Part shown: positions 1 through 8,661 of the stretch, one piece after another
Position numbering within the stretch: the first letter of the stretch is position 1
Layout of the letters: the number at the start of each line of letters is the position of its first letter
NCBI GenBank assembly: GCA_964448105.1
Contig: CAYUVK010000079.1
Coordinates: 1-23,356, forward strand
Length of the DNA: 23,356 bases
Direction of reading: 5' to 3'
Source: CAVQBP01 sp964448105
Lineage (GTDB): Bacteria > Bacteroidota > Ignavibacteria > Ignavibacteriales > Ignavibacteriaceae
Program-made: the position numbers and the translations under genes
The notes under the pieces: model-generated
Databases searched by the model: none
Seen by the model: the letters and a program-made list of their open reading frames with translations, nothing else
Told to the model about the DNA's origin: nothing

Positions 1-949
1 ATAAAAATATATTATGTGTTTTTTCATCTATTGTTGATGTCCTTGCTCCTTTCTTTGTTGGGATATTAGCTACAACATGAAATTTATTAGGGCTATCCTC
101 ATGCACCATAGTTAATGTACCTTCCCTATTAGAGCTAAAAGCATCCATATATTTATTGTCGAATACTACTCCATCGCATCCTTCACCAATAGGCAATTCC
201 GCAAGCACCTTTCCATCTTGAATATTCAATACAATCATAAGTTTATTATCACAACCTGAAAAAAGAATTCCGTTTTTCTTATCAATAGCTAAACCTGATG
301 GGGATTCTCCTTTTCCAATTTTCCAGTGATTTTCTAATTTAAAATTTTTCATATTTATTCTTACTATTTCATTTTCGTCCTCTATATCCACATAAACATT
401 TCCTTCATTATCAAAAACTGCTTCTTCAGGTTTACCTTTTAAATTAATAGTCGCAACAACTTTATCCGTAGAGGGATCAATTACAGTTGCTTCATTGCTT
501 CTTCCATCACATACAAAAATTTTTTTAGAAAACGGATCATATATAATTGCATCAGGATTCTTACCAACATCAATTTGTTTTAATACTTTGTTGTTTTTTA
601 AATTAAATACCGATACAGTATTGCTTCGTCCATTACTGGTATAACCTTTTTCAAATGGTGAAGCAAATGCAATTCCATGCACACCATCTGTATTTGGAAT
701 TATACCTATTGAATCACCCGTTGTTTCATCTAAGATATTTACTTCAGTGCCATGTGATACATAAATTCTTTTTAGGTTGCTATTAACCGCTATATAATCC
801 CACCAGCCTTGCCCTCCAACATGAAAAGTTTTAATAACATGATAGTCAGATTTATTTTGAGCAAATGAATAACTAGCTGTTAAAGAAAAAATTAAAATTA
901 AAAGGAAACTTTTTTTCCAGTGAAAATAAATATTCCAGGTATTTCTCAT
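1..949 (-). CDS. Secreted YncE-like (YVTN) beta-propeller protein, partial
   Basis: The frame stays open from an ATG at 949-947 to the left edge, so about 316 residues are visible and the C-terminus is missing. The N-terminus is a clear signal peptide: a few basic residues (HWKK), a hydrophobic run, and a likely cut before Gln31 (SYSFA-Q). The mature part repeats a propeller-blade pattern such as 'KRIYVSHGTEVNILD', 'KKIFVCDGRSNEATVID' and 'GNVYVDIEDENEIVRI', with recurring 'VFD/IYD' and 'GKPEEAVFD' turns, as in YVTN/YncE-family seven-bladed propellers. These proteins are periplasmic or exported; their ligand is usually unknown, and enzymatic activity should not be assumed. It lies 38 bases downstream of the M16 peptidase gene and could share its transcript. 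Family assignment is firm; function is not. Confidence 0.85.
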   Translation of the reverse strand, partial: MRNTWNIYFHWKKSFLLILIFSLTASYSFAQNKSDYHVIKTFHVGGQGWWDYIAVNSNLKRIYVSHGTEVNILDETTGDSIGIIPNTDGVHGIAFASPFEKGYTSNGRSNTVSVFNLKNNKVLKQIDVGKNPDAIIYDPFSKKIFVCDGRSNEATVIDPSTDKVVATINLKGKPEEAVFDNEGNVYVDIEDENEIVRINMKNFKLENHWKIGKGESPSGLAIDKKNGILFSGCDNKLMIVLNIQDGKVLAELPIGEGCDGVVFDNKYMDAFSSNREGTLTMVHEDSPNKFHVVANIPTKKGARTSTIDEKTHNIFL

Positions 950-987
950 GATAGCCTCTATATTTAAGAAAATTAAATAACATAAAA

Positions 988-3723
988 TTACTGCGGATTA
1001 GGTCCTTGAGTAACTTCAACAAAATCATTAGGATGTAGCCATTTAGCATAAGCTGCTTTCACATCCTTTGCCGAAAGCTTTAAATATTTTTTTGCGGCAA
1101 TTATTGGTTCGTCTAACGGTAAATCATTTATAGAACGTGATAATAATCCTCTTGCGATGCTGCTAAGATTCGATTCGGATAAAGGAATTTCTCTTAATAG
1201 CATTGCCTTTGCCTGCTCTAATTCATGAAGTGTTACCAAAGAATCCTGCATTGCCTTAAGATCATGTTCAATTATTGTCCTTGCTTTAGAAACATTCGGG
1301 GGATCGCATCCATATTTTACCTTGTAAGTTGAACGTGTTTTACCAATATGAAATGAAGAAGATACATAATAAACCAATCCGCTGTTTTCCCTTAAATCTT
1401 TATATAATCTCGTTGCATAAAATGAACCACCAAGCACGTGATTTCCAAGTTCAAGTGCATAATAATCCGGGTTGGCGCGGGTAAGCCCAAGAGTTTCGGC
1501 TAAAGTAACTTCATCCTGTACCCTGCTTTTATCAGGTACATTAGAGATAGAAGGATTGTTTTTAGGAATAGCAGGTAAATCTGTTCCAGGTTTTGAGCCT
1601 TCTGCTTTCCAACTACCGAAATATTTTTCAACTATGTATTTAGCACTATCCGGTTCAATATTTCCTATTACAACTATAGTGGTAAGATCAGGCCGGTACA
1701 CATGGTTATAATAATTTTTCACTGAATTGAGTGTAAGGGAATCAACGGTTCCGGGGGTTGTTTGTCGTAATGCCGGGTCACCTTTGGGATACAAACCTTC
1801 TGCAAGAGCTCTTCCGGAAAGATAATCAGGACTTTTTAATTCGCCAGCAACAGTTGCTGAAGTTCTTTGACGAATAATCGTAAATGCATTCTCGGGAAGC
1901 CCTGGGTTCAGTTCATTATCCGCTAAAAGTTCTATTCCTTTTTCAAAATGATTCGCAAGAGTTCTCAGAGAAAAACTTGTTCCTGCCGATTCATCTGCCC
2001 CAATATCATCCAATGCTTTTTGAAATGAAATCCTGTCAAGATATTTTGAACCAAATTCAAACAATTGATCGAGAACACCATCAACTCCCTCTTCACCTTT
2101 GGGAGCTTCGAGATCGGAATTATTTTTAATCATACCGTATAACGAAACTGTATTACTAATAGTCTCCTTTTGAACGATAAGCTTAATCCCGTTTGGTAAA
2201 GTTGTGACAACAGGATTAAGTACTGATGAAGGAACAGATAATCTTTGTATCGCTGTATTTGCCCATTCCGGTAATTCAACTGCCTTTGGATTTTTAGGAG
2301 CAAAAGATTCCTGACCACCAAATCTTTTTCTAGAGATAGGCTTACCAGAAGATTCAGGAGTCAAAACAGCATAAATTGCATGATTTTCATCCAGATATTT
2401 TTTAGCTACTTTATTTACATCTGCAAGTGAAACATTTTCAAGTCCCTTTAAATCTTCATCGGGAGATTCTTTCCCTTCAACAGCTACTGCTTCAGACCAT
2501 GCTTCCGCAAGCCCGGAAACAGAATTCTTTTGAAACTCAGCATCGGAAAGTTCATGTCTTTTTTCTGCTTCAACCAGATCGGCAGGAAGACCTTTTTGAA
2601 CCTGATCTGAAACTATCGACTGAATCTCTTTAATTAATGATTTTGTATCCGCACCTTTCGGAAAGACAGCAAGGGCAAAACCGAGTCCTGATTTGGGTAA
2701 ACTTGCTAACTGAAAACCCGCATATAATGCTTTTCCAGTGGGTACCAGTTTTGAATAAAGTTCCCCACGCTGGCTGCTAAGAACATCAGATAATATTTGT
2801 GAAGCAAAATAATCAGGACTATCTGTTCCCGGCATTCTGAATGTTACTATTGCAAATCCATATGGCAGATCCGTTGTTGAATTCAATGTATCAACCTTGA
2901 CACTTTTTAAATTAACAGCCGGTCTCTTCGGAAGCTTTTTATTTGGAATATCGCCAAACAATTTTTTTACTTTTGCTAATGCATTTTGCGGTTCTACGTC
3001 TCCAACAATTACAAGAACTGCATTGTTGGGAGCATACCATGTATCATGAAACTTTTTTAACATTGCACCTGTGGTTTTATCGAAAGATGGTCTTGTCCCC
3101 AGGGCATCATGCTCATATGGAGTTCCTTTAAACATTGCCTTCAATAAATTTTTATAAAAGACGTACTGCGGATTGGACAGATCCTGTGCTACTTCCTGTT
3201 CAATAGCTCCCCTTTCATTTTCCCATAATGAATCTGTTGATAGAATTCCTTTCATTCGAATTGATTCAATATGTAATGCCAAATCCAAATCTTCGGATGG
3301 TACTGTAAAGAAATACTGAGTAACCGTTTGGCGAGTGTCAGCGTTAAAATCTCCCCCCATTGCAGCAGTAATATCAGCTAGCTGATCAGCAGAAAGTTCT
3401 TTGCTTCCACGGAACATCATATGCTCGAGTGCATGAGCTGTGCCTGGGAAACTGTCAGGCGCCTCATTTGAACCGACTAAATAATTTATTTCCGTTGTAA
3501 CTACAGGTGCTATAGAATTTCTAACTATGACTACACGTAAACCGTTTGTTAATGTATCTTTTAAAACATTATCAATTTTAACAGCAATATTATTTTCTGC
3601 TCTTGTTGGAAAAGCAAAAAACAAAACCGGTATTAAAATAAAAAAAAGAATTCGAGAATAATTTTGAATTTTATTTATAAAAAAATATAAAAAAGCTTTA
3701 CCCTCAAAACGGATATTGAACAT
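988..3723 (-). CDS. M16 family (pitrilysin/insulinase-type) zinc metallopeptidase, two M16 units
   Basis: This 911-residue protein has a hydrophobic signal segment at about residues 25-42, so it is probably periplasmic. The N-terminal half carries the inverted zinc motif HxxEH as HALEH (97-101), with the third ligand expected at Glu177 in 'AIEQEV', 75 residues on; that is the normal M16 spacing. The C-terminal half (from about 510) is a second M16 unit without HxxEH but with the substrate-binding 'GGSFYATRLYKDLRE...GLVYYV' region, which supplies the Arg/Tyr pair in two-unit M16 enzymes. Length fits the processing-protease-like secreted M16 proteins common in Bacteroidota. The start is supported by a Shine-Dalgarno match, GGAG at 3734-3731 on the minus strand, seven bases from the ATG. 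A 12-base palindrome (3747-3758) lies just upstream. It probably degrades peptides in the periplasm; the substrate is not predictable. Confidence 0.93.
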   Translation of the reverse strand: MFNIRFEGKAFLYFFINKIQNYSRILFFILIPVLFFAFPTRAENNIAVKIDNVLKDTLTNGLRVVIVRNSIAPVVTTEINYLVGSNEAPDSFPGTAHALEHMMFRGSKELSADQLADITAAMGGDFNADTRQTVTQYFFTVPSEDLDLALHIESIRMKGILSTDSLWENERGAIEQEVAQDLSNPQYVFYKNLLKAMFKGTPYEHDALGTRPSFDKTTGAMLKKFHDTWYAPNNAVLVIVGDVEPQNALAKVKKLFGDIPNKKLPKRPAVNLKSVKVDTLNSTTDLPYGFAIVTFRMPGTDSPDYFASQILSDVLSSQRGELYSKLVPTGKALYAGFQLASLPKSGLGFALAVFPKGADTKSLIKEIQSIVSDQVQKGLPADLVEAEKRHELSDAEFQKNSVSGLAEAWSEAVAVEGKESPDEDLKGLENVSLADVNKVAKKYLDENHAIYAVLTPESSGKPISRKRFGGQESFAPKNPKAVELPEWANTAIQRLSVPSSVLNPVVTTLPNGIKLIVQKETISNTVSLYGMIKNNSDLEAPKGEEGVDGVLDQLFEFGSKYLDRISFQKALDDIGADESAGTSFSLRTLANHFEKGIELLADNELNPGLPENAFTIIRQRTSATVAGELKSPDYLSGRALAEGLYPKGDPALRQTTPGTVDSLTLNSVKNYYNHVYRPDLTTIVVIGNIEPDSAKYIVEKYFGSWKAEGSKPGTDLPAIPKNNPSISNVPDKSRVQDEVTLAETLGLTRANPDYYALELGNHVLGGSFYATRLYKDLRENSGLVYYVSSSFHIGKTRSTYKVKYGCDPPNVSKARTIIEHDLKAMQDSLVTLHELEQAKAMLLREIPLSESNLSSIARGLLSRSINDLPLDEPIIAAKKYLKLSAKDVKAAYAKWLHPNDFVEVTQGPNPQ

Positions 3724-3746
3724 AATAAATCTCCTTTGCCTCTAAT

Positions 3747-3758
3747 TTCCTATAGGAA
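3747..3758. promoter_or_regulatory. 12-base perfect palindrome upstream of the M16 peptidase gene
   Basis: TTCCTATAGGAA is perfectly self-complementary and begins 24 bases ahead of the M16 start codon. It could be an operator or a small hairpin in the leader. One palindrome of this length is weak evidence in AT-rich DNA, and no matching copy was seen elsewhere in the window. Confidence 0.25.
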
Positions 3759-3924
3759 GGGATAAACATTAATTTTCTTGAAGTTATTATTAAATTGATT
3801 AAGAATTTTAATAATAATATAAATACCTGCGTGGGAAGTAAATCACATAAAAGAATGGTGTAAAATAATTATCTGTAATATTAAGAAGTTAAAAAAATAA
3901 CTATTAAAGCTGATAAGTTTAGTA

Positions 3925-4347
3925 TTATTCAATAGTCAACAATTTTCTCCCCAAATTATTCCACAATGTTGCAGGTGCGAGTTCCACACTATTACCGGCA
4001 GGGTCTCTGAAATAAATTGATGTCCCTCCATCTTCCCAGTTTATTTCTTTCTCCACATTAATATTATGATTTTTGAGATGTTCCCGCCATTTGCTGAGTT
4101 CCTCATCCCTTATAAGAAAGGCTACATGGCCCGGACCTGTTGTTCCATGGTACGGAAATTTGCCATCTTTCTTTATTGATGCTTCTGGATTGAATAAAAT
4201 AAGTGCAGAAGTACTACATGATAATACTACATTTCTTCCTTCTGTTCTTGCTACTTCATTAAAGTCGAAAATATTTTTATAAAAATCTGCAAGCTCATTT
4301 AAATTAGTACCATATAAAGCAGTCTCGAGAATGCCAAATAGATGCAT
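3925..4347 (-). CDS. VOC superfamily (glyoxalase/dioxygenase fold) protein
   Basis: A 140-residue single-domain protein. It has the paired beta-alpha-beta-beta-beta modules of the vicinal oxygen chelate fold: 'ILETALYGTNLNELADFYKNIFDF' opens the first half, and 'GPGHVAFLI' and 'TSIYFRDPAGNSVELA' belong to the second. Likely metal ligands are Glu8, His74 and Glu122. The 'RDPAGNSVEL' ending is typical of the family. Members include glyoxalase I, fosfomycin-resistance enzymes and dioxygenases, and sequence alone does not tell which reaction this one performs. There is no signal peptide, so it is cytoplasmic. It lies 46 bases after the yciI-like gene on the same strand. No Shine-Dalgarno sequence precedes the ATG; the leader is A/T only. 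Confidence 0.88.
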   Translation of the reverse strand: MHLFGILETALYGTNLNELADFYKNIFDFNEVARTEGRNVVLSCSTSALILFNPEASIKKDGKFPYHGTTGPGHVAFLIRDEELSKWREHLKNHNINVEKEINWEDGGTSIYFRDPAGNSVELAPATLWNNLGRKLLTIE

Positions 4348-4393
4348 AAAAATAAATTATTTTTGTTAATCTTTGATTATTATATTTTTTAAT

Positions 4394-4669
4394 TCATCCG
4401 CCTATTACTACAGTCCAAGGTCTAGCTTTCCATTCTTCAATCAACCCGTTTTTTACATAAGGATCGTTCTTTGCGAATTTTTCAGCAGTAGATGGATCAT
4501 CCCCTTTAAAAATTAAAACAGCACTATCAGCAGGATCGGCGAGAGCACCTGCCAGTATTAATTCTCCGCGTTTATGTGCTTCTTCGGCATAAGCTAAATG
4601 AGCTTCTCTAAAAGGTTGTCTTTTTTCTATATAATCACTTACAGTTTTATAAAATAAAATGTAGTACAT
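4394..4669 (-). CDS. YciI-like (YCII domain) protein
   Basis: At 91 residues this matches the whole length of a YCII domain. The conserved features are visible: His24 in 'FREAHLAYAEEAHKRGELILAGAL', and the 'DPYVKNGLIEEWKARPW' block with Asp69, which corresponds to the putative His/Asp catalytic pair of the family. The dimeric ferredoxin-like fold is shared with muconolactone isomerase, but most YciI proteins have no known substrate. It sits next to a VOC-fold gene, and both families act on small, often reactive metabolites, so a joint role in detoxification is possible but unproven. It is cytoplasmic, and its ATG start lacks an obvious ribosome binding site. Confidence 0.88.
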   Translation of the reverse strand: MYYILFYKTVSDYIEKRQPFREAHLAYAEEAHKRGELILAGALADPADSAVLIFKGDDPSTAEKFAKNDPYVKNGLIEEWKARPWTVVIGG

Positions 4670-4751
4670 GTTTAATTCTTTAAATGTTAAGAAAATATTT
4701 TATTAATAATATACAAATTATAAATTTGAAATAACCGGTAACAATATAACC

Positions 4752-4775
4752 GAATGATTGAATGGATGAATGGAC
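4752..4775. repeat. Three degenerate 8-base tandem units (GAATGGAT-like)
   Basis: The gap between comEC and the yciI-like gene holds three consecutive in-phase octamers: GAATGATT, GAATGGAT and GAATGGAC. Directly before it, ATAACCG occurs twice, 15 bases apart (about 4731 and 4746). No hairpin with a U-run that would make a convincing terminator was seen in this gap. Confidence 0.55.
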
Positions 4776-4814
4776 ATAAAAGTTATGCACTTTAATAGTT
4801 TTGTTTGATATTAC

Positions 4815-7199
4815 TTAATAATCCTTCCAGTTCACACAATAAACGGAATCACCATTCGATCTCAATAAAACTGCACCAAGTTTGTCGGTTCTATAAACCT
4901 TTGATTTGACGGATTTAAGTCTATCCAATATTTTTTTAGAAGGATGGCCAAACTTATTCTGGATACCTGCACTAATAAGACTAATTTTAGGTTTAACGAC
5001 ATTTAGAAAATCAAATGAAGATCCGGAAGGACTCCCGTGGTGTCCAACTTTTAAAACATCAGATTTTAGAAACAATTTATATTCGGTTAATAATATTTTT
5101 TCACGTTTAGATTCTGCATCACCGGTAAATAGGAAGGTGTTTTTGCCAAAGATAATTTTGATTACCCCGCTTCTATTATTTTTCGAAAAATTGTTATCCA
5201 AATTATTAAAAAGAAAATAGATTCGATAGTTATTCAATTTTAAAATATTTTTATAATAATATGAAAATGGAATATTATTCTGTCGCAGATAATTTTCAAA
5301 TTTAAAATCATTTTTATCCGAATTGTCGATTGGAGGTTTATAAATTTCCTTTATTCTTTTTTCATGAATTAAAGAAACAAAACCTCCGTAGTGATCTGAG
5401 TCCAGATGTGAAACAAAGCCATAGTCAATTTTGTCTATTCCAAGATTGTTTAATAGAGGGATTATAACCTGCTCACCGTTATCAAAATAAGATGTTGTTT
5501 GACCGGCATCGATTAAAGCTGTTTTCCCATCAGGCATTTGGAGTAAAAAAGAATCTCCCTGTCCAACATCAATCATTAAAAGATTTATTTCCCCTAACCG
5601 GAATAATTCTTTATTATCTAAAGAAGAAAAAATCAAAAAATTAATGATTAATAAAAAAAGAAGGGAAAATTTAGCTGCAGCAGATTGAAATCTCTTATAA
5701 TAAAATAGAAAGAGAATTAATAAAAAGTAAAAAGTCACAGCATCATATGAGGAGAAATTTCTAATCCAAACAAATGAATATTTAAAATCACTGCCTGTTT
5801 TGATCAGCTTAAATAAGATATAAGCAAATGTATCATTTGCTACAGCATATATTCCTGCTGCAAAGGGAGAGATGATATTTATTATTAAAGTTACAATTGC
5901 AATAAGCAGAATCAAACCAATAAGCGGAATTACAATTAGATTTGCAGCTAATGCGATTAGTGATAATTTACCAAAATACATTAATGTAATCGGTAATGTG
6001 CCAATTTGTACACTTAAAGAAACAGCTAATAATAGAATAGTATATTTTATAAAACTATTTTTGATATTAAGTTCTTTAATTTTCTTTTGAAACAAAGGGA
6101 ATATAACACCGATTGACAAAACCGCTGAGAAAGAAAGCTGAAAGCCCGGCGAATAAATTTCATTTGGATTTACAACTAAAATAATTAGAGCCGCTAATGC
6201 CAAAGAATTGAATAAGTTTATCGATCTATTAAAGACAAAAGCAATAATAATTATTATTGCCATAACAGAAGCTCTAAAAACCGAAACCGGTAATCCGGTT
6301 ATAAACATAAATAAAACCAATCCAATAACAACAACTATTGAGCGTAAGTAAATATTTAATCGCCCAAATATTAAAAGTAAGAAAAGGATTATAAATCCTG
6401 TATGTAAACCGGAGACCGCTAATACATGTACAACCCCCGTATTTATAAATTCTGTTTTTGTTTCATAATCGATATCACTGCGGTCGGCTAGCAGCAAACT
6501 TTTTAATAGTGATGTAGTCTGTTCACTCTGCAAATTCAATATTGTGTTATAAATAGATTTTCTAGTTTTAAAAATTTGACTTTGGAAGAAGTTTGTTTCG
6601 GCGCTTAATACTTTAAAATCTTTAGCGTCATATACGGTAATTACCCCGCTAATACCTTCATCTCTTAAATATTTATTATAATCAAATTCACCAGGATTTC
6701 GCATTTCCCTTCCTTTGGTGTAAGTGCCAAAAATTGAGATCAAATTGCCGGGTAAAATATTATTATAAATTGAATCCAGTTTCTTTTTGCTTTCTTCTTT
6801 AATCCTCCCGATAAGTTTCATATCCCTTCCAATTGTTATGCCTTCAACTAAAACAGAATCGGCAGAAAAGAGAAATTCAACCTTGTCATTTCTTTTCAGC
6901 TTAACATCAATAATACTTCCGAAAGCAATAAAATTTTTTGTTTTGTAAAGATTTTCGGGGAGATAGGAATTTTTATTAATGACTGATGCTCTAAAACTTC
7001 CTAAAAATATTATTAACGCCAGAAGTAATAGAGAAATAATAGTGTTTTTATTCTTGAAGGAAGAGAGAAGAAATATTAATAGTATTGAAATAAATAATGC
7101 TGCGATAAAAAATATAATCGTATTGAAATTAAACAACGACTTCAAAAGAATTCCGCATATAAATAAAAGGGTAATTTTTATTACCGGGTAATCTTTCAT
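4815..7199 (-). CDS. comEC: ComEC/Rec2-family DNA uptake channel protein
   Basis: This 794-residue protein has the full ComEC layout. Four or so hydrophobic segments occupy residues 1-70; an OB-like DUF4131 region (about 85-200) holds 'GREMRNPGEFDYNKYLRDEGI'. The competence membrane domain (about 225-530) contains the hallmark 'HVLAVSGLHTG' (258-268) and many membrane spans. A C-terminal metallo-beta-lactamase domain (about 536-794) has 'HLDSDHYGG' (His598, Asp600, Asp602, His603), 'FTGDAE' (Asp694) and 'GHHGS' (719-723). The protein moves single-stranded DNA across the inner membrane during transformation; the lactamase-like domain may degrade the other strand. Its ATG overlaps the stop of the upstream gene as ATGA, so translation is probably coupled. 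All family motifs are intact, but pilin and ComEA genes are not in view, so competence itself is not shown. Confidence 0.95.
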   Translation of the reverse strand: MKDYPVIKITLLFICGILLKSLFNFNTIIFFIAALFISILLIFLLSSFKNKNTIISLLLLALIIFLGSFRASVINKNSYLPENLYKTKNFIAFGSIIDVKLKRNDKVEFLFSADSVLVEGITIGRDMKLIGRIKEESKKKLDSIYNNILPGNLISIFGTYTKGREMRNPGEFDYNKYLRDEGISGVITVYDAKDFKVLSAETNFFQSQIFKTRKSIYNTILNLQSEQTTSLLKSLLLADRSDIDYETKTEFINTGVVHVLAVSGLHTGFIILFLLLIFGRLNIYLRSIVVVIGLVLFMFITGLPVSVFRASVMAIIIIIAFVFNRSINLFNSLALAALIILVVNPNEIYSPGFQLSFSAVLSIGVIFPLFQKKIKELNIKNSFIKYTILLLAVSLSVQIGTLPITLMYFGKLSLIALAANLIVIPLIGLILLIAIVTLIINIISPFAAGIYAVANDTFAYILFKLIKTGSDFKYSFVWIRNFSSYDAVTFYFLLILFLFYYKRFQSAAAKFSLLFLLIINFLIFSSLDNKELFRLGEINLLMIDVGQGDSFLLQMPDGKTALIDAGQTTSYFDNGEQVIIPLLNNLGIDKIDYGFVSHLDSDHYGGFVSLIHEKRIKEIYKPPIDNSDKNDFKFENYLRQNNIPFSYYYKNILKLNNYRIYFLFNNLDNNFSKNNRSGVIKIIFGKNTFLFTGDAESKREKILLTEYKLFLKSDVLKVGHHGSPSGSSFDFLNVVKPKISLISAGIQNKFGHPSKKILDRLKSVKSKVYRTDKLGAVLLRSNGDSVYCVNWKDY

Positions 7200-8101
7200 T
7201 TACAATATTTAATTATAACAGGTTTTATCTGTGAGATATTTTTTATGTTGTTGAATAAGACTTCCCCATATTTCCCTGCTGCAATTGTGAGGGAAGGATT
7301 TAATGTATGTGTTTTAACCGATAAATCTTCAAAGTTACCGTGATCCGAACAAATTATTAGCGTAATATTTTCTTTATCCAAATTTGTTATTATTGTATAA
7401 AGGAATTCATCTAAAATATTTATTGCGTTGGGAATATCCCCATCATATCTGCCATGACCAATAAGATCGGTTAAAAAATATTCATAAGCTGTAAAAGAAT
7501 TTTGAGCAGCAATTTTTAATAATCTTTTTGCCGCAATTCCCGGCCTTATCACAGGCAAGTTATAATTCAGTTTGGTGTTCCATCTTTCATTTGTTATTTC
7601 TGCAGTTATAGCTCTCCCCCTCTTGACATCAGTAACCTTGTTGAATTTCATTCCGTTCAGTTTACAGCTCAAGGTTGTAACACTGAACCGGGATTTCCCG
7701 CTTTTAATATAATCAAAGAAAGCTTTAGGAAAAGCATTGGCAAAAAACACTTTTTCTTTTTTTGATAAATAATAATTGAAAATATTTTTTTCGGCAATAA
7801 TTGGAATTAAAGTAGAATATGGATAGGGTCCGAAATGTTTTCCTATAATTTGGGCGGCATTTACACCGCAAAAAATTGATGTTTGCCCTGTTCCGCTTTG
7901 CGGAAGTCCTTCAACACCTAAACGCGCATCTGATGGAAATAAAAAAATATTATCTTTTATTAAAATTTGTTTTTTTATTGAAGGTACTTCACCAAAAATT
8001 TCCTTGAAAGTTTTAAAATTATATTTGAAGAAAGGATTAAAATCATAATCTTCCTTTCCGATTCCAACACCATCGATAAATAACATTAATACAGGGTTCA
8101 A
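7196..8101 (-). CDS. Alkaline-phosphatase-superfamily metalloenzyme (phosphoglycerate-mutase-like fold)
   Basis: This 301-residue protein shows the complete set of two-metal-site residues of the alkaline phosphatase/iPGM/phosphopentomutase superfamily. 'FIDGVGIG' supplies Asp10; 'LPQSGTGQTS' holds the probable Ser/Thr nucleophile (Ser69 or Thr71); 'TDLIGHG' gives Asp212 and His216; 'CSDHGNFED' gives Asp253 and His254; 'KTHT' gives His265. It is shorter than iPGM (about 510) and lacks that enzyme's inserted transferase domain, so the substrate is uncertain. No signal peptide is apparent, so a cytoplasmic phosphatase or phosphomutase is the best guess. The longest start is TTG at 8101 (TTG AAC CCT), preceded by AAAGG about 11 bases upstream; an ATG five codons later (MLFIDG) has no such site but cannot be excluded. 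Its stop overlaps the comEC start. Confidence 0.82.
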   Translation of the reverse strand: MNPVLMLFIDGVGIGKEDYDFNPFFKYNFKTFKEIFGEVPSIKKQILIKDNIFLFPSDARLGVEGLPQSGTGQTSIFCGVNAAQIIGKHFGPYPYSTLIPIIAEKNIFNYYLSKKEKVFFANAFPKAFFDYIKSGKSRFSVTTLSCKLNGMKFNKVTDVKRGRAITAEITNERWNTKLNYNLPVIRPGIAAKRLLKIAAQNSFTAYEYFLTDLIGHGRYDGDIPNAINILDEFLYTIITNLDKENITLIICSDHGNFEDLSVKTHTLNPSLTIAAGKYGEVLFNNIKNISQIKPVIIKYCK

Positions 8102-8120
8102 AATGTAAGTCGCCTTTATG

Positions 8121-8216
8121 AGTTCAAGTTCATGTTCAAGTGTAAGTTCAAGTTCAAGAGAAAGCTCATATTTAATTTTTGAATTTACTCTTACTCTTGA
8201 ATTTGCTTTTAATTTT
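8121..8216. repeat. Phased degenerate 6-base arrays between dtd and the phosphatase-like gene
   Basis: From 8121 to 8168 eight consecutive hexamers run without a phase break: AGTTCA four times, plus TGTTCA, AGTGTA, AGAGAA and AGCTCA. After a 12-base interruption, 8181-8216 reads as a second set of hexamers (GAATTT, ACTCTT, ACTCTT, GAATTT, then GCTTTT and AATTTT), which runs into the last codons of dtd. The array fills almost the whole 107-base gap. It is degenerate, unlike a slipping microsatellite. Confidence 0.75.
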
Positions 8217-8661
8217 TCGATTCGACAATTACAGTAACCGGTCCGTCATTAATTATTTCAACATTCATCATGGCTCCGAAAATACCGGTTTTAACCTTAT
8301 CTTCCCCAAGATTATTCTCAACGTGCTTTACAAATTTTTCATATAGCGGAATTGCCTCATCCGGTTTAGCAGCTTCAATAAAACTCGGCCTGTTCCCTTT
8401 TGCGGTCTCACCGTATAAGGTAAACTGAGAAATAATTAATACTTCACCATCAACATCTTTTAAAGAAAGATTCATTTTACCATTTTCGTCTTCCATAATT
8501 CTTAAGCTGCAGCACTTATCAGCAACAAAATTCACATCATTTTCAGTATCACCGGTTTTTATCCCCAATAAAATTACAAATCCTTTCCCTATTTTTTTGT
8601 TATAATTTTCGGAAGGAATTTCAACACCCCCTCTTGAAACTCTTTGAACTACAGCTCTCAA
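8209..8661 (-). CDS. dtd: D-aminoacyl-tRNA deacylase
   Basis: The 150-residue length and both signature motifs match DTD: 'SQFTLYGETAKGNRPSF' (78-94) and 'NDGPVT' (138-143), whose Gly-Pro is the cross-subunit element that excludes L-amino acids. The enzyme hydrolyses D-aminoacyl (and glycyl-mischarged) tRNA in the cytoplasm as a homodimer. The N-terminus 'MRAVVQRVSRG' is canonical, which fixes the start as a TTG at 8661-8659, not an ATG. A GGAG at 8672-8669 on the minus strand lies seven bases upstream and supports it. The start overlaps the prmC stop (TTGA), so the two are probably translated in tandem; both genes serve translation quality and termination. The 3' end merges into a hexamer array. 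Confidence 0.96.
   Translation of the reverse strand: MRAVVQRVSRGGVEIPSENYNKKIGKGFVILLGIKTGDTENDVNFVADKCCSLRIMEDENGKMNLSLKDVDGEVLIISQFTLYGETAKGNRPSFIEAAKPDEAIPLYEKFVKHVENNLGEDKVKTGIFGAMMNVEIINDGPVTVIVESKN

Noticed and set aside
3887..3902. AGTTA-A6-TAACT hairpin after the VOC gene as a terminator
   Set aside because: The stem is only five A/T-rich pairs, with no GC core and no convincing U-run beyond it on the transcribed strand.
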